Assembly (NCBI RefSeq): GCF_000316515.1
Contig: NC_019675.1
Location: 2,319,964 to 2,383,963, forward strand
Length of the DNA stretch: 64,000 nt
Origin: Cyanobium gracile PCC 6307
GTDB taxonomy: Bacteria; Cyanobacteriota; Cyanobacteriia; PCC-6307; Cyanobiaceae
Direction: 5' to 3'
Numbering within the stretch: position 1 is the stretch's first letter; every line of letters starts with the position of its first letter. The position numbers were made by a program, and so were the translations under genes. Of this stretch, positions 15,683 to 27,712 are shown in pieces. The notes beneath the pieces were generated by a model, which saw only the letters and a list, made by a program, of their open reading frames with translations, ran no database searches and was not told the origin of the DNA.

Positions 15683-15895
15683 ATGACCCCATCCAAGTTC
15701 CTGGAGGTGGGCCGTCTCTGGTCGGCGGCCCTCCTGCTCAGCACCCTGCTGGCCGCCGCCGGCCTGCGCTGGCCCCAGCCCCTGCCGGTCCAGCCGGCGC
15801 TGGTGGCCGCCCTGGTGCTGGGGCCGCCGCTGCTGCTGGCCCTGGTGGTGCTGCTGCGCTGGCGGCTGCCGCCGGCGGACCAGGGGGGAGAATGA
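15683..15895 (+). CDS. Small membrane protein, unknown function
   Basis: 70 residues with two hydrophobic stretches, SAALLLSTLLAAAGL and ALVAALVLGPPLLLALVVLL, ending WRLPPADQGGE. It looks like a two-helix hairpin protein. It lies 45 bases upstream of argG on the same strand, so it could be a leader gene of the argG transcript. I recognise no family. Leu/Ala-rich composition in GC-rich DNA leaves a real chance that it is a chance frame. Confidence 0.45.
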   Translation: MTPSKFLEVGRLWSAALLLSTLLAAAGLRWPQPLPVQPALVAALVLGPPLLLALVVLLRWRLPPADQGGE

Positions 15896-15940
15896 CCCCC
15901 AGGCGCCAGAATCGGGCGCCACAGCGCAGGAGCGGCACGG

Positions 15941-17197
<1,257 letters not shown>

Positions 17198-17963
17198 TCT
17201 TCTGGGGGGCCCCTTCACCGCCCAGCCGCAGGGCCCGCTTCAGGGCCTGGCCCCATCCCTGCTTCCTGGCCACGGTGGGCACCAGCAGCGGCTGGGGGCG
17301 ACCTGAACCGGAGGGCGGTCCGTCGGCCGCGGCGGGGTTGAGGCTGTAGAGCCGGTCCCGCAGGGCCTGGTTGTCGGCGAGCAGGTGCTTCTGGTGCTCC
17401 ATCACCGTGGCCAGACGCTGCTGGAACTTGCGCTCAAAGATCTCCGGCAGGTCCTCCAGCATTTCGTGTAGGGCCTTCAGCTCATCACGAGCGGCGGCCA
17501 GCTCCATCTCCAGCTGCTGGGCGTCGTGACCGGTGGTGGTGATGGCCAGGCTGGTGGGGCTGGCGGTGGCGGGGCCAGGGGTGGCCGCCGTGGCTGCGGC
17601 CGGCGGTGCCACGGACGCCGGGGGGACAGGCGCCATGGCATGGCCGAGATCGTCCGTGACGGGCTCGGCGGCGATGGGGGGCGCATCCGGGACGGCGGGG
17701 ACGTCCCCGAAGCTGAAGCTGGTGGGTGGTGGCCCCGGCAGGGGGGCCACCGGCTGGCCGGGCGTCAGCACACTGGCGGCCGGTGGCGGCGGACTGGAGG
17801 GCCAGCTGGAAGGAGGAAAGGCCGGCTGGGCCGGCAGCCCCCGCGACGCCGGTCTGCCTTCCGGGCCGGCCTCATCGCCGTCCGTGGACCTGTCCGTCGC
17901 CGTCATCGCCTGGCACCCATTGGGCGGACTTTAGGCCCAGGGAACAGGGGAGAACAAGCCGGC

Positions 17964-18326
17964 TCAGGCCGTCGCCGCTTCGGTGGGAGCCACCTCGACC
18001 GCCGCGCCGGGGACGCTGCGGGGCGGGGGCATGGGACCGTCCTGGATGACGGTGAGGTAGCGGATCACGTCCTCGGAGAGACGCATGGCCCGCTCGAGCA
18101 CGGCCACCTGCTGGCCGTCACCGCTGTGGTTGAGCTGCACATAGATACCTTCCCGATGCTTGGCGATCGGGTAGGCCAGGCGACGCTTGCCGCGCATCTG
18201 CGTGTCGAGCACTTCGGCGCCGGCCTCGACGACGATGTCGCGGTACTTGGCGACGTGGGTCTCGACTTCCTCCTCCGGGATGTCCGGCCGGAGGATGTAC
18301 ATCGTTTCGTAATAGGGCTGCGTCAT
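17964..18326 (-). CDS. rpsF: 30S ribosomal protein S6
   Basis: 120 residues. [18 protein letters not shown] at the N-terminus, then [15 protein letters not shown], and [21 protein letters not shown] are typical bacterial S6 landmarks. An alanine-rich C-terminal tail after VIQDG is common in cyanobacterial S6. S6 binds 16S rRNA together with S18 in the platform of the small subunit. No rpsR or ssb lies next to it here. Confidence 0.95.
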   Translation of the reverse strand: MTQPYYETMYILRPDIPEEEVETHVAKYRDIVVEAGAEVLDTQMRGKRRLAYPIAKHREGIYVQLNHSGDGQQVAVLERAMRLSEDVIRYLTVIQDGPMPPPRSVPGAAVEVAPTEAATA

Positions 18327-18406
18327 GGTCGCCTGTGGAGGGGCTGAAGGGCACCGAGGCCCGTCAGCGACGAATCCAAGACCTTATCGCAGCGCCGTAG
18401 CGCCCT

Positions 18407-18874
18407 TCAGAAGAGCTGCATGCGCACCGCCTCGGAGACGGTGGGGATGTCGGCCTCCTTGCCCCGCAGGCTCTGGACCACGGAGAACAGCACCAGCAGC
18501 ACCGTGCCCAGGAAGATCGTGTTGGAGAGGGTGCGGATGGCGAAGCCGGCGCCGAGGGGTGCCAGCACCGTGTCGAAGGCCAGGCTGAGCAGCACCAGGA
18601 CGATGTCGATCAGGATCGCCTGCAGCACGTTGAAGCGGATCGGGTAGGGCACCTTGGGGTTGCGCACCACCAGCAGGAACAGCAGCAGGAACAGCACGAG
18701 GCCGCCGAAAGGGACGGCCTGCTCCAGGACCACCAGGGGCAGGGCCGGCAGTGCCAGCCACTGCAGCAGGGGAAACATGTCGAACAGGGCCTGGCCGAAG
18801 CGCAGGGCATCGCTCAGCGGCAGCAGGTAGGCCAGGGCTCCCAGCAGCCGCTGCCAGATCGGGGGACCTTCCAT
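18407..18874 (-). CDS. Tic20-like family membrane protein
   Basis: 155 residues with four predicted helices. IWQRLLGALAYLLPLSDALR at the N-terminus and NPKVPYPIRFNVLQAILIDI in the centre match the cyanobacterial homologues of the chloroplast import protein Tic20. The C-terminal SLRGKEADIPTVSEAVRMQL is also characteristic. The role in cyanobacteria is not established by the sequence. It lies between rpsF and aroE on the same strand with short gaps. Confidence 0.85.
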   Translation of the reverse strand: MEGPPIWQRLLGALAYLLPLSDALRFGQALFDMFPLLQWLALPALPLVVLEQAVPFGGLVLFLLLFLLVVRNPKVPYPIRFNVLQAILIDIVLVLLSLAFDTVLAPLGAGFAIRTLSNTIFLGTVLLVLFSVVQSLRGKEADIPTVSEAVRMQLF

Positions 18875-18909
18875 GGGGGCGCTGGCTTGATGCGGACGGT
18901 TCCCGCAGG

Positions 18910-19824
18910 CTAGGGGGCCCCCAGCCGGGCCAGGGCGGCCTCCCGCATGGCGATGACCGGCACGTCCCGCCGGCCGCTCCAGAGCCGCAGGGAGGCGGCC
19001 CCCTGCTGCACCAGCATCTCCAGGCCGTCGATGGTGCGGCAGCCCCGGGCGCCGGCCAGGCGCAGCAGGGCCGTGGGCCGGGGCGTGTAGATCAGGTCGT
19101 AGACCGTGGCGTCCGGCCGCAGCAGGGCCACCTGCTCCGAAGTCAGGGGCGAGCGCGCCGCCGCCGCCGGATCCCCGCCGGAGGCCATGCCCAGGGGCGT
19201 GGTGTTCACCACCAGGTCGGCGCCCGCCAGCGCCCCGGCCAGGGGTTCCGCCCGGTCGGCCGTCGCGGAGTCCCAGGCCAGGGGCTCCAGGCCGGGGGCC
19301 CAGTCGGCGCAGGAGGCGAGGAATCGCTCCAGTCGCGTGCCGTCACGGCCCGCCACCCGGATGCGGTCCAGGCCCAGCTCCACCAGCCCCGCCACCACCG
19401 CCCGTGCGCTGCCGCCGCAGCCCAGCACCAGGGCCTCGCGGGCGGCCAGGGCGCGCAGCGGCGCCAGGAACCCTTCCACATCGGTGTTGGCGCCCAGCCA
19501 GCCGCCGCCGTCCCGTCGCACCAGGGTGTTCACCGCCCCCAGCCGCCGCGCCAGGGGCGTCAGCTCCTGCGCCAGCGCGGCCGCGGCCTGCTTGTGGGGC
19601 AGGGTGACGTTGAGGCCGCGGCAGTCGATCGCCTCCAGGCCCTGCAGCACCACGGCCAGGTCCGCCGCCGCCACCGGCAGGGCCAGGTAGACCCAGTCGA
19701 GGCCCAGGGCGGCGAGGGCGGCGTTGTGCATCGCCGGTGAGAGGGAGTGGCGCACCGGATCCCCCAGCACCCCCGCCAGGGTGGTGCCGCCACCGATCGC
19801 CGGTGCTGCCTGGGGGGTCGCCAT
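18910..19824 (-). CDS. aroE: Shikimate dehydrogenase
   Basis: 304 residues, NADP-dependent reduction of 3-dehydroshikimate in aromatic amino-acid synthesis. LAGVLGDPVRHSLSPAMHNA binds substrate near residue 17. The catalytic lysine is in LNVTLPHKQ near residue 75, the nucleotide motif ALVLGCGGSARA near 140, and the closing VYDLIYTPRPTALL lies near 250. It shares direction and close spacing with the Tic20-like gene and rpsF. The upstream side is the divergent dnaK promoter region. Confidence 0.94.
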   Translation of the reverse strand: MATPQAAPAIGGGTTLAGVLGDPVRHSLSPAMHNAALAALGLDWVYLALPVAAADLAVVLQGLEAIDCRGLNVTLPHKQAAAALAQELTPLARRLGAVNTLVRRDGGGWLGANTDVEGFLAPLRALAAREALVLGCGGSARAVVAGLVELGLDRIRVAGRDGTRLERFLASCADWAPGLEPLAWDSATADRAEPLAGALAGADLVVNTTPLGMASGGDPAAAARSPLTSEQVALLRPDATVYDLIYTPRPTALLRLAGARGCRTIDGLEMLVQQGAASLRLWSGRRDVPVIAMREAALARLGAP

Positions 19825-19985
19825 GGGCTCGGGTGAGCAGCTGCCGCCCGACCGTAGATCCCCCGGATCCCAGGCTCCGACAGGCCCAGACCCGCCTCCC
19901 GGTACGGCACCGGTTCGGGAACCACCCCTCGCCTGGGTGAACCCTGGATGCGGAAGATGGCTCCAGTCAGAACTTCATCCACACC

Positions 19986-19993
19986 AGGAGGTG
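19986..19993 (+). promoter_or_regulatory. Strong Shine-Dalgarno of dnaK
   Basis: The AGGAGGTG stretch seven bases before ATG 20001 is one of the few near-perfect ribosome binding sites in the window and fixes the dnaK start. Confidence 0.8.
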
Positions 19994-20000
19994 GTCATCC

Positions 20001-21905
<1,905 letters not shown>

Positions 21906-21940
21906 TCCGTCGGCCGAGTGCCGCGGATCCGACAGCCACG

Positions 21941-21965
21941 GCCCCCCTCACCAGGGGGGCTTTTT
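21941..21965 (+). terminator. Rho-independent terminator of dnaK
   Basis: A perfect 8-bp stem, GCCCCCCT / AGGGGGGC (21941-21948 with 21953-21960), has a four-base CACC loop and is followed directly by TTTTT. It begins 36 bases after the dnaK stop. No U tract is present on the other strand, so it works mainly for dnaK. Confidence 0.9.
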
Positions 21966-21982
21966 CATGCCTGCCGCAGCGT

Positions 21983-23101
21983 TCAGCCGTCGGTGGGGCG
22001 GGCCTCGATCTGCTCGGCCGCCCAGGCGGCGCTGGCCGGCGCCAGCAGGATGCCGTTGCGGTAGTGGCCACTCGCCAGCAGCAGCCCCGGGGCCGGCTGC
22101 TCCAGCAGGGGGGCCGGCCGGCCGAGGGGGCGGGGGCGCAGGCCCTGCCAGCGGCGCACCACCCGTGCCTCCCGCAGCCACTCCGGTGCCGCCCCCCCCA
22201 GGTCCCGCAGCCCGCTGAGCTGGTCCGGGTCGGCCTCGCGGCCCGGCTCCAGGGTCGCCCCCAGCCACAGGCGTCGGCCCCCCTCCAGGTCGGGACGGGG
22301 CACCAGGTTGACGCCCCGCCACACCACCGCCCCGGGCCAGTGGGTCAGGAGCGGGGTGTCCAGCTCCAGCTCCAGGGCCTGGCCCAGCACCGGCTCCAGC
22401 AGCCGGCGGCCACCGTCCCCCCCGGCGGGCACCCCCGCGGCCGTCTCCACCAGCGGGCCGCTGGCGCTCCCCGCCGCCAGCACCACCCACGCCGCCCGCT
22501 CCGCGCCGCCCCCGGCCAGGTCCACCCGCCAGCCGCCGCCATCGGGCCGTAGGGCCACGGCCGCCTCCGCCCGCACGGTCAGGCCCCGTTGCCGGCCGTC
22601 CGCCGCCAGGGCCGCCAGGGCCGATCCCGGATCCAGCTGGCCGTCGCGGCCGGAGTGGAGCCCCGCCAGGCAGGGCTGGGGCAGGCCGGGCTCGAGCTGC
22701 TCCAGCCGCCGCCGGTCCCAGGGCTCCAGGGGCAGGCCCAGGGCCCGCTTGCGGGCACCCAGCGCCGCGAGCCGTTCCTCCTCGTCCCCTTCGGCCGCCA
22801 GCAGCAGCACCCCGGAGCGGTAGGGGATCGGATGCCCCCGTTCGGCCAGCTCGTGGCGCCACCGGGTCCAGAGCTCCAGGCTGCGCTGACGCAGCTCCCA
22901 GGCCCGGCCCCGGTCGCGGTGGAAGCTGTCGGCCATCAGCACCCCGAGGGCGGCCAGGCTGCCGCTGCGCCCGGGGCCCTCGCCCGGGCCGGCGCCATCA
23001 ATCAACAGCACCGTGTGGCCGCGGCCCTGGAGCCACCAGGCGCAGGCCAGACCCACGATGCCCCCTCCAATCACGATGACGGAGGTGCCGGAAGACGCCA
23101 A
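21983..23101 (-). CDS. FAD-dependent amine oxidase, glycine oxidase (ThiO)-like
   Basis: 372-residue DAO-family flavoprotein. The N-terminal dinucleotide-binding motif VIVIGGGIVGLACAWWL is followed by LLIDGAGPGEG. The C-terminal part contains GLRPRPLGRPAPLL and LLLASGHYRNGILLAPASA, the pattern of ThiO/glycine oxidase and related D-amino acid oxidases. In cyanobacteria such genes often serve thiamine biosynthesis, but no thi gene is nearby, so the substrate is uncertain. It is convergent with dnaK. Confidence 0.82.
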   Translation of the reverse strand: MASSGTSVIVIGGGIVGLACAWWLQGRGHTVLLIDGAGPGEGPGRSGSLAALGVLMADSFHRDRGRAWELRQRSLELWTRWRHELAERGHPIPYRSGVLLLAAEGDEEERLAALGARKRALGLPLEPWDRRRLEQLEPGLPQPCLAGLHSGRDGQLDPGSALAALAADGRQRGLTVRAEAAVALRPDGGGWRVDLAGGGAERAAWVVLAAGSASGPLVETAAGVPAGGDGGRRLLEPVLGQALELELDTPLLTHWPGAVVWRGVNLVPRPDLEGGRRLWLGATLEPGREADPDQLSGLRDLGGAAPEWLREARVVRRWQGLRPRPLGRPAPLLEQPAPGLLLASGHYRNGILLAPASAAWAAEQIEARPTDG

Positions 23102-23151
23102 GGGGAACCCTCCCGCCTCAGGAGGGGTTGCGGGGCCCGCCGGGGTGAGGG

Positions 23152-23712
23152 TCAGGCGTCGTCGCCGCTGGCGATGGGCTGGGGCGCGGGGGTGTTGGGC
23201 GAGGGGGCCGGCGGCACGGCGTTGGACACCTTGGCCTCGGCGCTGAAGGATTCGGCCAGGGCGATGGCCTCGGCCGGAATCACCTCGGCATAGGCGCTGA
23301 AGCCGGTGGCCACTTTGATGTAGTCCTTGCGCAGGTTCTCACCGTCCTGCAGACGGGCGGCCTCATCGAGCTTGGCCAGGGAGGCCTTCAGCTTGGTGGC
23401 CCGCTTGGTGGCTTCGGCCCGGTCGGCGGGCAGGAGGCGCTGGTTGATGTAGAGCATCTGGCGACCCAGATCCTGCATCGGGCCGTGGATCAGGTTGCGG
23501 GTGAACACCCAGTTGCGCTCGTTGACCAGGTCGGCCAGTTCCGGCAGGCGCTCCTTCGCCGCCAGGAAGCCTTCGGCCTGGCGGGCGATCAGGGTCATGT
23601 CGGTGGGGCTGATCGTCGGCGGCTTGCGGGTCTGGTCGCCCGAGCAGGCCACCAGGGAAACGCTGAGCACCAGGGCCACGGCGAGCAGGCTGAGGCGGCG
23701 CAGGACACCCAT
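23152..23712 (-). CDS. psbQ: Photosystem II PsbQ-type lipoprotein (CyanoQ)
   Basis: 186 residues from ATG 23712. A hydrophobic signal (LSLLAVALVLSVSLVACSGD) has a lipobox LVAC with the lipidated Cys at position 23. The mature part is a four-helix-bundle type, with WVFTRNLIHGPMQDLGRQM near residue 70, the recognisable PsbQ signature, and DLRKDY-like spacing later (LRKDYIKVATGFSAYAEVIP). It should sit on the lumenal side of PSII. An upstream in-frame ATG at 23748 would lengthen the leader by 12 residues; the shorter start gives the more usual signal peptide. Confidence 0.85.
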   Translation of the reverse strand: MGVLRRLSLLAVALVLSVSLVACSGDQTRKPPTISPTDMTLIARQAEGFLAAKERLPELADLVNERNWVFTRNLIHGPMQDLGRQMLYINQRLLPADRAEATKRATKLKASLAKLDEAARLQDGENLRKDYIKVATGFSAYAEVIPAEAIALAESFSAEAKVSNAVPPAPSPNTPAPQPIASGDDA

Positions 23713-23839
23713 CAGGGAGAAGGGCGCGGGAATCGTCGCGACGGCCATGGGACGGTGCTGTGACGTGGCTGGCGCCGTGACTTTACCGGCCCGACTGCGC
23801 CACGATGCAGCTTCCGACCGATCCGTTCCGGATTCATTG

Positions 23840-24694
23840 ATGCGTTCCCCCACGGCGATCCTGCAGCTGATCTGCCCCGATCGGCCAGGGCTGGTGAGCG
23901 AACTCTCGGGCTGGGTGGCCGCCAACGGCGGCAACATCCTCCATGCCGACCACCACACCGATGCGGGGGCGGGGCTGTTCCTGAGCCGGATCGAATGGGC
24001 CCTGGAGGGGTTCGGCCTGCCCCGTGAGGCGATCGTTCCGGCCGTGGCGGCCCTGGCGGGGCGCCTCGGCGGCGAGGGCCATGTGCATGTCTCCGATGCC
24101 CTGCCCAGGGTGGCGATCTTCGCCAGCCGCCAGGACCACTGCCTGGTGGACCTGCTCTGGCGCACCCGCTCCGGCGAGCTGCCGATGCAGGTGCCCCTGG
24201 TGGTGTCCAACCACCCGGATCTGGAGGCGCTGGCGGTCGATTTCGGCGCCCGCTTCGTGCATCTGCCGATCACGGCGGCCACCCGGGCGGAGGTGGAGCA
24301 GGCCCAGCTGGCCCTGCTGGAGGCGGAAGGGATCGAGCTGGTGGTGCTGGCCAAGTACATGCAGGTGCTGAGCCCCGCCTTCCTGGCCCGCTTCTCCCAG
24401 GTGATCAACATCCACCACTCCTTCCTGCCGGCCTTCCAGGGGGCCCAGCCGTACCACCGGGCCTGGGAGCGGGGGGTCAAGCTGATCGGCGCCACCGCCC
24501 ACTTCGTCACCGAGGAGCTGGACGGGGGGCCGATCATCGAGCAGGCCACCATGCACGTGGGCCACCGCGACGAGGTGGAGGACCTAATCCGCAAGGGCCG
24601 CGACACCGAACGGCTGGCCCTGGCCCGGGCGGTGCGCCTGTTTCTGCGGCGACAGGTGATGGTCTACCGGGGCCGGACCGCCGTGTTTGATTGA
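23840..24694 (+). CDS. purU: Formyltetrahydrofolate deformylase
   Basis: 284 residues. The N-terminal ACT domain starts with LQLICPDRPGLVSELSGWVA. The hydrolase domain resembles PurN, with VPLVVSNHPDLEALA, VLAKYMQVLSPAFL, INIHHSFLPAFQGAQPYHRA and IGATAHFVTEELDGGPII. The His and Asp of the formyl-transferring active site are present. PurU releases formate and THF from 10-formyl-THF, and that formate is the substrate of PurT encoded at 12.4-13.6 kb. I start it at ATG 23840; the frame upstream lies antisense to psbQ. Confidence 0.95.
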   Translation: MRSPTAILQLICPDRPGLVSELSGWVAANGGNILHADHHTDAGAGLFLSRIEWALEGFGLPREAIVPAVAALAGRLGGEGHVHVSDALPRVAIFASRQDHCLVDLLWRTRSGELPMQVPLVVSNHPDLEALAVDFGARFVHLPITAATRAEVEQAQLALLEAEGIELVVLAKYMQVLSPAFLARFSQVINIHHSFLPAFQGAQPYHRAWERGVKLIGATAHFVTEELDGGPIIEQATMHVGHRDEVEDLIRKGRDTERLALARAVRLFLRRQVMVYRGRTAVFD

Positions 24695-24776
24695 GCCGTC
24701 TCCCGGGACCCGCCGTCGGTCCTCCGCTGCCGCCACCGCTCCGGTGATCCGTTTTTCCGCCCTCGACGCGCGCCTG

Positions 24777-26024
24777 ATGGCGCCCAAGCCGGCCGCCGCC
24801 ACGCCCCTGGGCTGGCGTTGCTTCCAGCTGGGGATGGTCCTGCTGGCCAGCAGTGCCTTTCTGGCTGGGCTGGCCCTGCTGCTGGCCCTGATCCTGGGCA
24901 GCCGCGGCCGCCGCCCGGTCCTGGCCGACCGGGCCAACGCGGTACTGCTGGCGGCGGCGGTGCTGATGGTGCTGGGCTGCTTCCGGGCCGCCAGCAATGA
25001 CCTGGCCTGGCTGGGGCTGGGCAACTGGCTGCCCTTTTTCTGGGGCTTCTGGGGCTTCCAGGTGTATCTCGGCACCCCCGCCGCCCGCCGCCGGGTGGCC
25101 CTGGCCCTGGTGGCCGGCACGGTGCCGGTGATCCTCACCGGCCTGGGCCAGATCTGGTGGGGCTGGAGCGGACCCTTCCAGTGGCTGGGGGGCCTGATCA
25201 TTTGGCACATCAAGGCCGGCGGCAACCCGCCGGAGCGGCTGGCGGGCCTGTTCGACTACGCCAACATCGCCGGGGCCTGGCTGGTGCTGGCCTGGCCCCT
25301 GACCCTGGCGGCCCTGCTGGAGAGCGGTCTCGGCTGGCGCCGCCGGGGGGTGGTGCTGGTGATCGCCGCCGGTCTGGTGGCGGCGGTGTTCCTCACCGAT
25401 TCCCGCAATGCCTGGGGGGCCCTGCTGCTGGCGGTGCCCGTGGTGGCCGGGCCCGGCAGCTGGCTGTGGCTGCTGCCGGTGCTGCTGGTGGTGCTGGCGG
25501 TGATCGGCCTCTCCACCCTGCCCTGGGTGCCGGCGGCCCCGCAGGAGCTGGCCCGGCAGGTGGTGCCAGAGGCGATCTGGGGCCGGCTGATCGACCTCCA
25601 GCACGGCGGCCAGCGGCCGCTGGCGATCACCCGTCTGGCCCAGTGGCAGGTGGCGCTGGGGCTGATCGCCGAACGTCCCTGGCTGGGCTGGGGGGCGGCC
25701 GCCTTCAGCATCATTTACCCGATGCGCACCGGCTTCTGGCATGGCCACCCCCATAACCTGCCGATCGATCTGGCGATGAGCCATGGGGTGCCGGTCGCCG
25801 TCCTGGTGGTGGGCCTGGTGCTGTGGCTGCTGCTCCGGGCCGGCAGGCTGGGCATGGCCGGCGGGGCCCTGTTCGATCGGGCCTGGTGGGCCGCGGCCCT
25901 GGTGCTGGTGGCCCTTCACGCCACCGACATCCCCCTCTATGACAGCCGGGTCAATGTGGCGGGGTGGGTGCTGCTGGCGGGTCTGCGCTGCTATCGCCGG
26001 CCAACGCCTCCTGCCGATGCCTGA
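24777..26024 (+). CDS. O-antigen ligase/polymerase-like membrane protein (Wzy_C)
   Basis: About 415 residues with around ten transmembrane helices. The Wzy_C-type region includes FDYANIAGAWLVLAWPLT, FLTDSRNAWGALLL and the periplasmic-loop segment WLGWGAAAFSIIYPM followed by HGHPHNLPIDL, whose His-rich PHN is typical of O-antigen ligases. It probably joins or polymerises surface glycans. Starts are ambiguous: TTG 24687 would overlap purU by eight bases, GTG 24744 is possible, and ATG 24777 is used here. The 3' end overlaps the radical SAM gene by 74 bases. Confidence 0.82.
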   Translation: MAPKPAAATPLGWRCFQLGMVLLASSAFLAGLALLLALILGSRGRRPVLADRANAVLLAAAVLMVLGCFRAASNDLAWLGLGNWLPFFWGFWGFQVYLGTPAARRRVALALVAGTVPVILTGLGQIWWGWSGPFQWLGGLIIWHIKAGGNPPERLAGLFDYANIAGAWLVLAWPLTLAALLESGLGWRRRGVVLVIAAGLVAAVFLTDSRNAWGALLLAVPVVAGPGSWLWLLPVLLVVLAVIGLSTLPWVPAAPQELARQVVPEAIWGRLIDLQHGGQRPLAITRLAQWQVALGLIAERPWLGWGAAAFSIIYPMRTGFWHGHPHNLPIDLAMSHGVPVAVLVVGLVLWLLLRAGRLGMAGGALFDRAWWAAALVLVALHATDIPLYDSRVNVAGWVLLAGLRCYRRPTPPADA

Positions 26025-27609
26025 GCAGGGTGGCGGGCGGCAGGGGACCCTCCAGATGGGTCCAGGGCAGCACTCGCTCCTCGTCCCAGGTGGCATGGAC
26101 CACCTCCTCCCAGGGGGGCGGCGCCGGCAGGGGGACCGGCAGATCCGCCGGTGCGGCCACCTCGCCGGTGCGCGCTGCCCGGTAGGCCTTTTTCCAGCCG
26201 CCCTGGCTGTCGTGCTGGCCTCGCGCCGCGGCGATCACGGGCGCCAGGCGCCGGTCGCTGCGGGAGAGCAGGGCCTGGATGACGCTCCAGCCGTAGCTCT
26301 CGGGGCGCAGTTCGATGCCCTTGGGCTGCAGGCGCCGCGCCAGCCGCTGCAGCCGCTTCTCCGCCTCCGGCCGCACCCCTTCCCACTGGAAGGGGGTGTG
26401 GGCCTTGGGCACGAAGGTGCTCACCCCGAGGCTGAGCCGCAGGCCCGGGGTGGCCTTCTTGAGGGCCAGGAGGAGGTCGGCGGTGGCTTCGATGTCGGCC
26501 TCCTCCTCGCTCGGCAGGCCCGCCATGCCGTAGAGCTTCATGCCGCTGAGGCCCCCTTCCTTCGCGTAGCGGGCCGCCGCGAAGATCTCCTCACCGGCCA
26601 GCTTCTTGTTCACCACCCGGCGCATCCGCTCGCTGCCGCTCTCGATCGCGATCGTCAGTGACTTGCTGCCCCGCCGGGCCAGGATCCGCCCCAGCTGGGG
26701 GGTCACCGTGGCGGCCCGCACCGAGCTGACGCTGACCCGGGTGCCCTCGAAACCGTCCTGGTCGAGCCAGCTGAGCAGGTCGGCGAACTGGGGGTGCTGG
26801 GTCACCGAGGCCCCCAGCAGGCCGAGCCGCTTGGTCACCGCCAGGCCGGTTTCCACCGCTGGGATGAGGCCGTCGTCGAGGGAGGCGGTGCGGAACGGCA
26901 GGGTGAGGTAGCTGGCCAGGCAGAAGCGGCAGAGCTCCGGGCAGCTGCGGGCCACCTCCACCATGTGGATCGAGGGCCAGGCCGCCTCCGGCGTGATCAC
27001 CGTGGAATGGCTCAGGGTGTTGCCGCGCCAGGTCTGCTTGGCGACGGTCGCCGGCACCTCGGCGGCGGTGGGCTCCACCCCCAGCAGGGCGCCAGCGGCG
27101 TCGTAGCGGGGGGCATAGAGCGACGGCACGTAGACCCCGGGAACCCGAGCCAGCTGCCGCAGGCGTTCGGGCCGGGCCAGGGCGCGGGCCGCCTGGAGCG
27201 CGTCGATGAAGGCGGGCAGCAGCAACTCGCCGTCGCCCAGCAGCACAACATCAAAGAAGGGTGCCAGGGGCTCGGGATTGGCGGTGAGCACCGGGCCGCC
27301 GCCGAACACGATCGGGTCGTCCTCGCCTCGCTGGTGACTCCAGAGGGGGATGCCCTGCTGCTCCAGCAGGTCGAGCAGCACCGGTCCGTCCAGCTCCCAG
27401 CTGAGCGACAGGCCGAACAGGTCGCAATGGCGGTGCGGCGGATCCCCCTGATCCGTGAACAGCCGGCGCACGTCCAGGTCGCTGCGGCGCGCCAGGCTGG
27501 CCCACACCACCTGATAGCCCAGGCTGGTGATCCCCACCGAATAGCTGCTCGGGAAGGCCAGCACGGTGCGCAGGGCATCGGCGGCCGGCCGGGCCGGCTC
27601 GAACAGCAA
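25951..27609 (-). CDS. B12-binding-domain radical SAM protein
   Basis: 552 residues. The N-terminal half has the cobalamin-binding-like domain (SVGITSLGYQVVWASL near residue 24, VFGGGPVLTANPEP near 100, VVLLGDGE near 123). The central radical SAM domain has CPELCRFC (CX3CX2C iron-sulfur motif) near residue 225 and IAIESGSERMRRVVNK near 315. This arrangement matches the TIGR03960-like family common in cyanobacteria, whose substrate is unknown. The C-terminal ~70 residues are Pro-rich and weakly ordered, and the last 74 bases overlap the O-antigen-ligase gene. Confidence 0.88.
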   Translation of the reverse strand: MLFEPARPAADALRTVLAFPSSYSVGITSLGYQVVWASLARRSDLDVRRLFTDQGDPPHRHCDLFGLSLSWELDGPVLLDLLEQQGIPLWSHQRGEDDPIVFGGGPVLTANPEPLAPFFDVVLLGDGELLLPAFIDALQAARALARPERLRQLARVPGVYVPSLYAPRYDAAGALLGVEPTAAEVPATVAKQTWRGNTLSHSTVITPEAAWPSIHMVEVARSCPELCRFCLASYLTLPFRTASLDDGLIPAVETGLAVTKRLGLLGASVTQHPQFADLLSWLDQDGFEGTRVSVSSVRAATVTPQLGRILARRGSKSLTIAIESGSERMRRVVNKKLAGEEIFAAARYAKEGGLSGMKLYGMAGLPSEEEADIEATADLLLALKKATPGLRLSLGVSTFVPKAHTPFQWEGVRPEAEKRLQRLARRLQPKGIELRPESYGWSVIQALLSRSDRRLAPVIAAARGQHDSQGGWKKAYRAARTGEVAAPADLPVPLPAPPPWEEVVHATWDEERVLPWTHLEGPLPPATLLRHRQEALAGDSSADPPAAPTPPH

Positions 27610-27712
27610 CGTTTCCTGGTTCAGGGGGGCGGCGGGACGGGGAGATCCAGCGTGTCACTTCCAGAGACGGGCTGGCGTCTGCCTAAGCTCATGCGCTTTC
27701 CGACACGCCGCC

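Noticed and set aside
19825-20000. A CIRCE or other heat-shock operator upstream of dnaK.
   Set aside because: No TTAGCACTC-type inverted repeat is present in this gap; only the strong ribosome binding site stands out.
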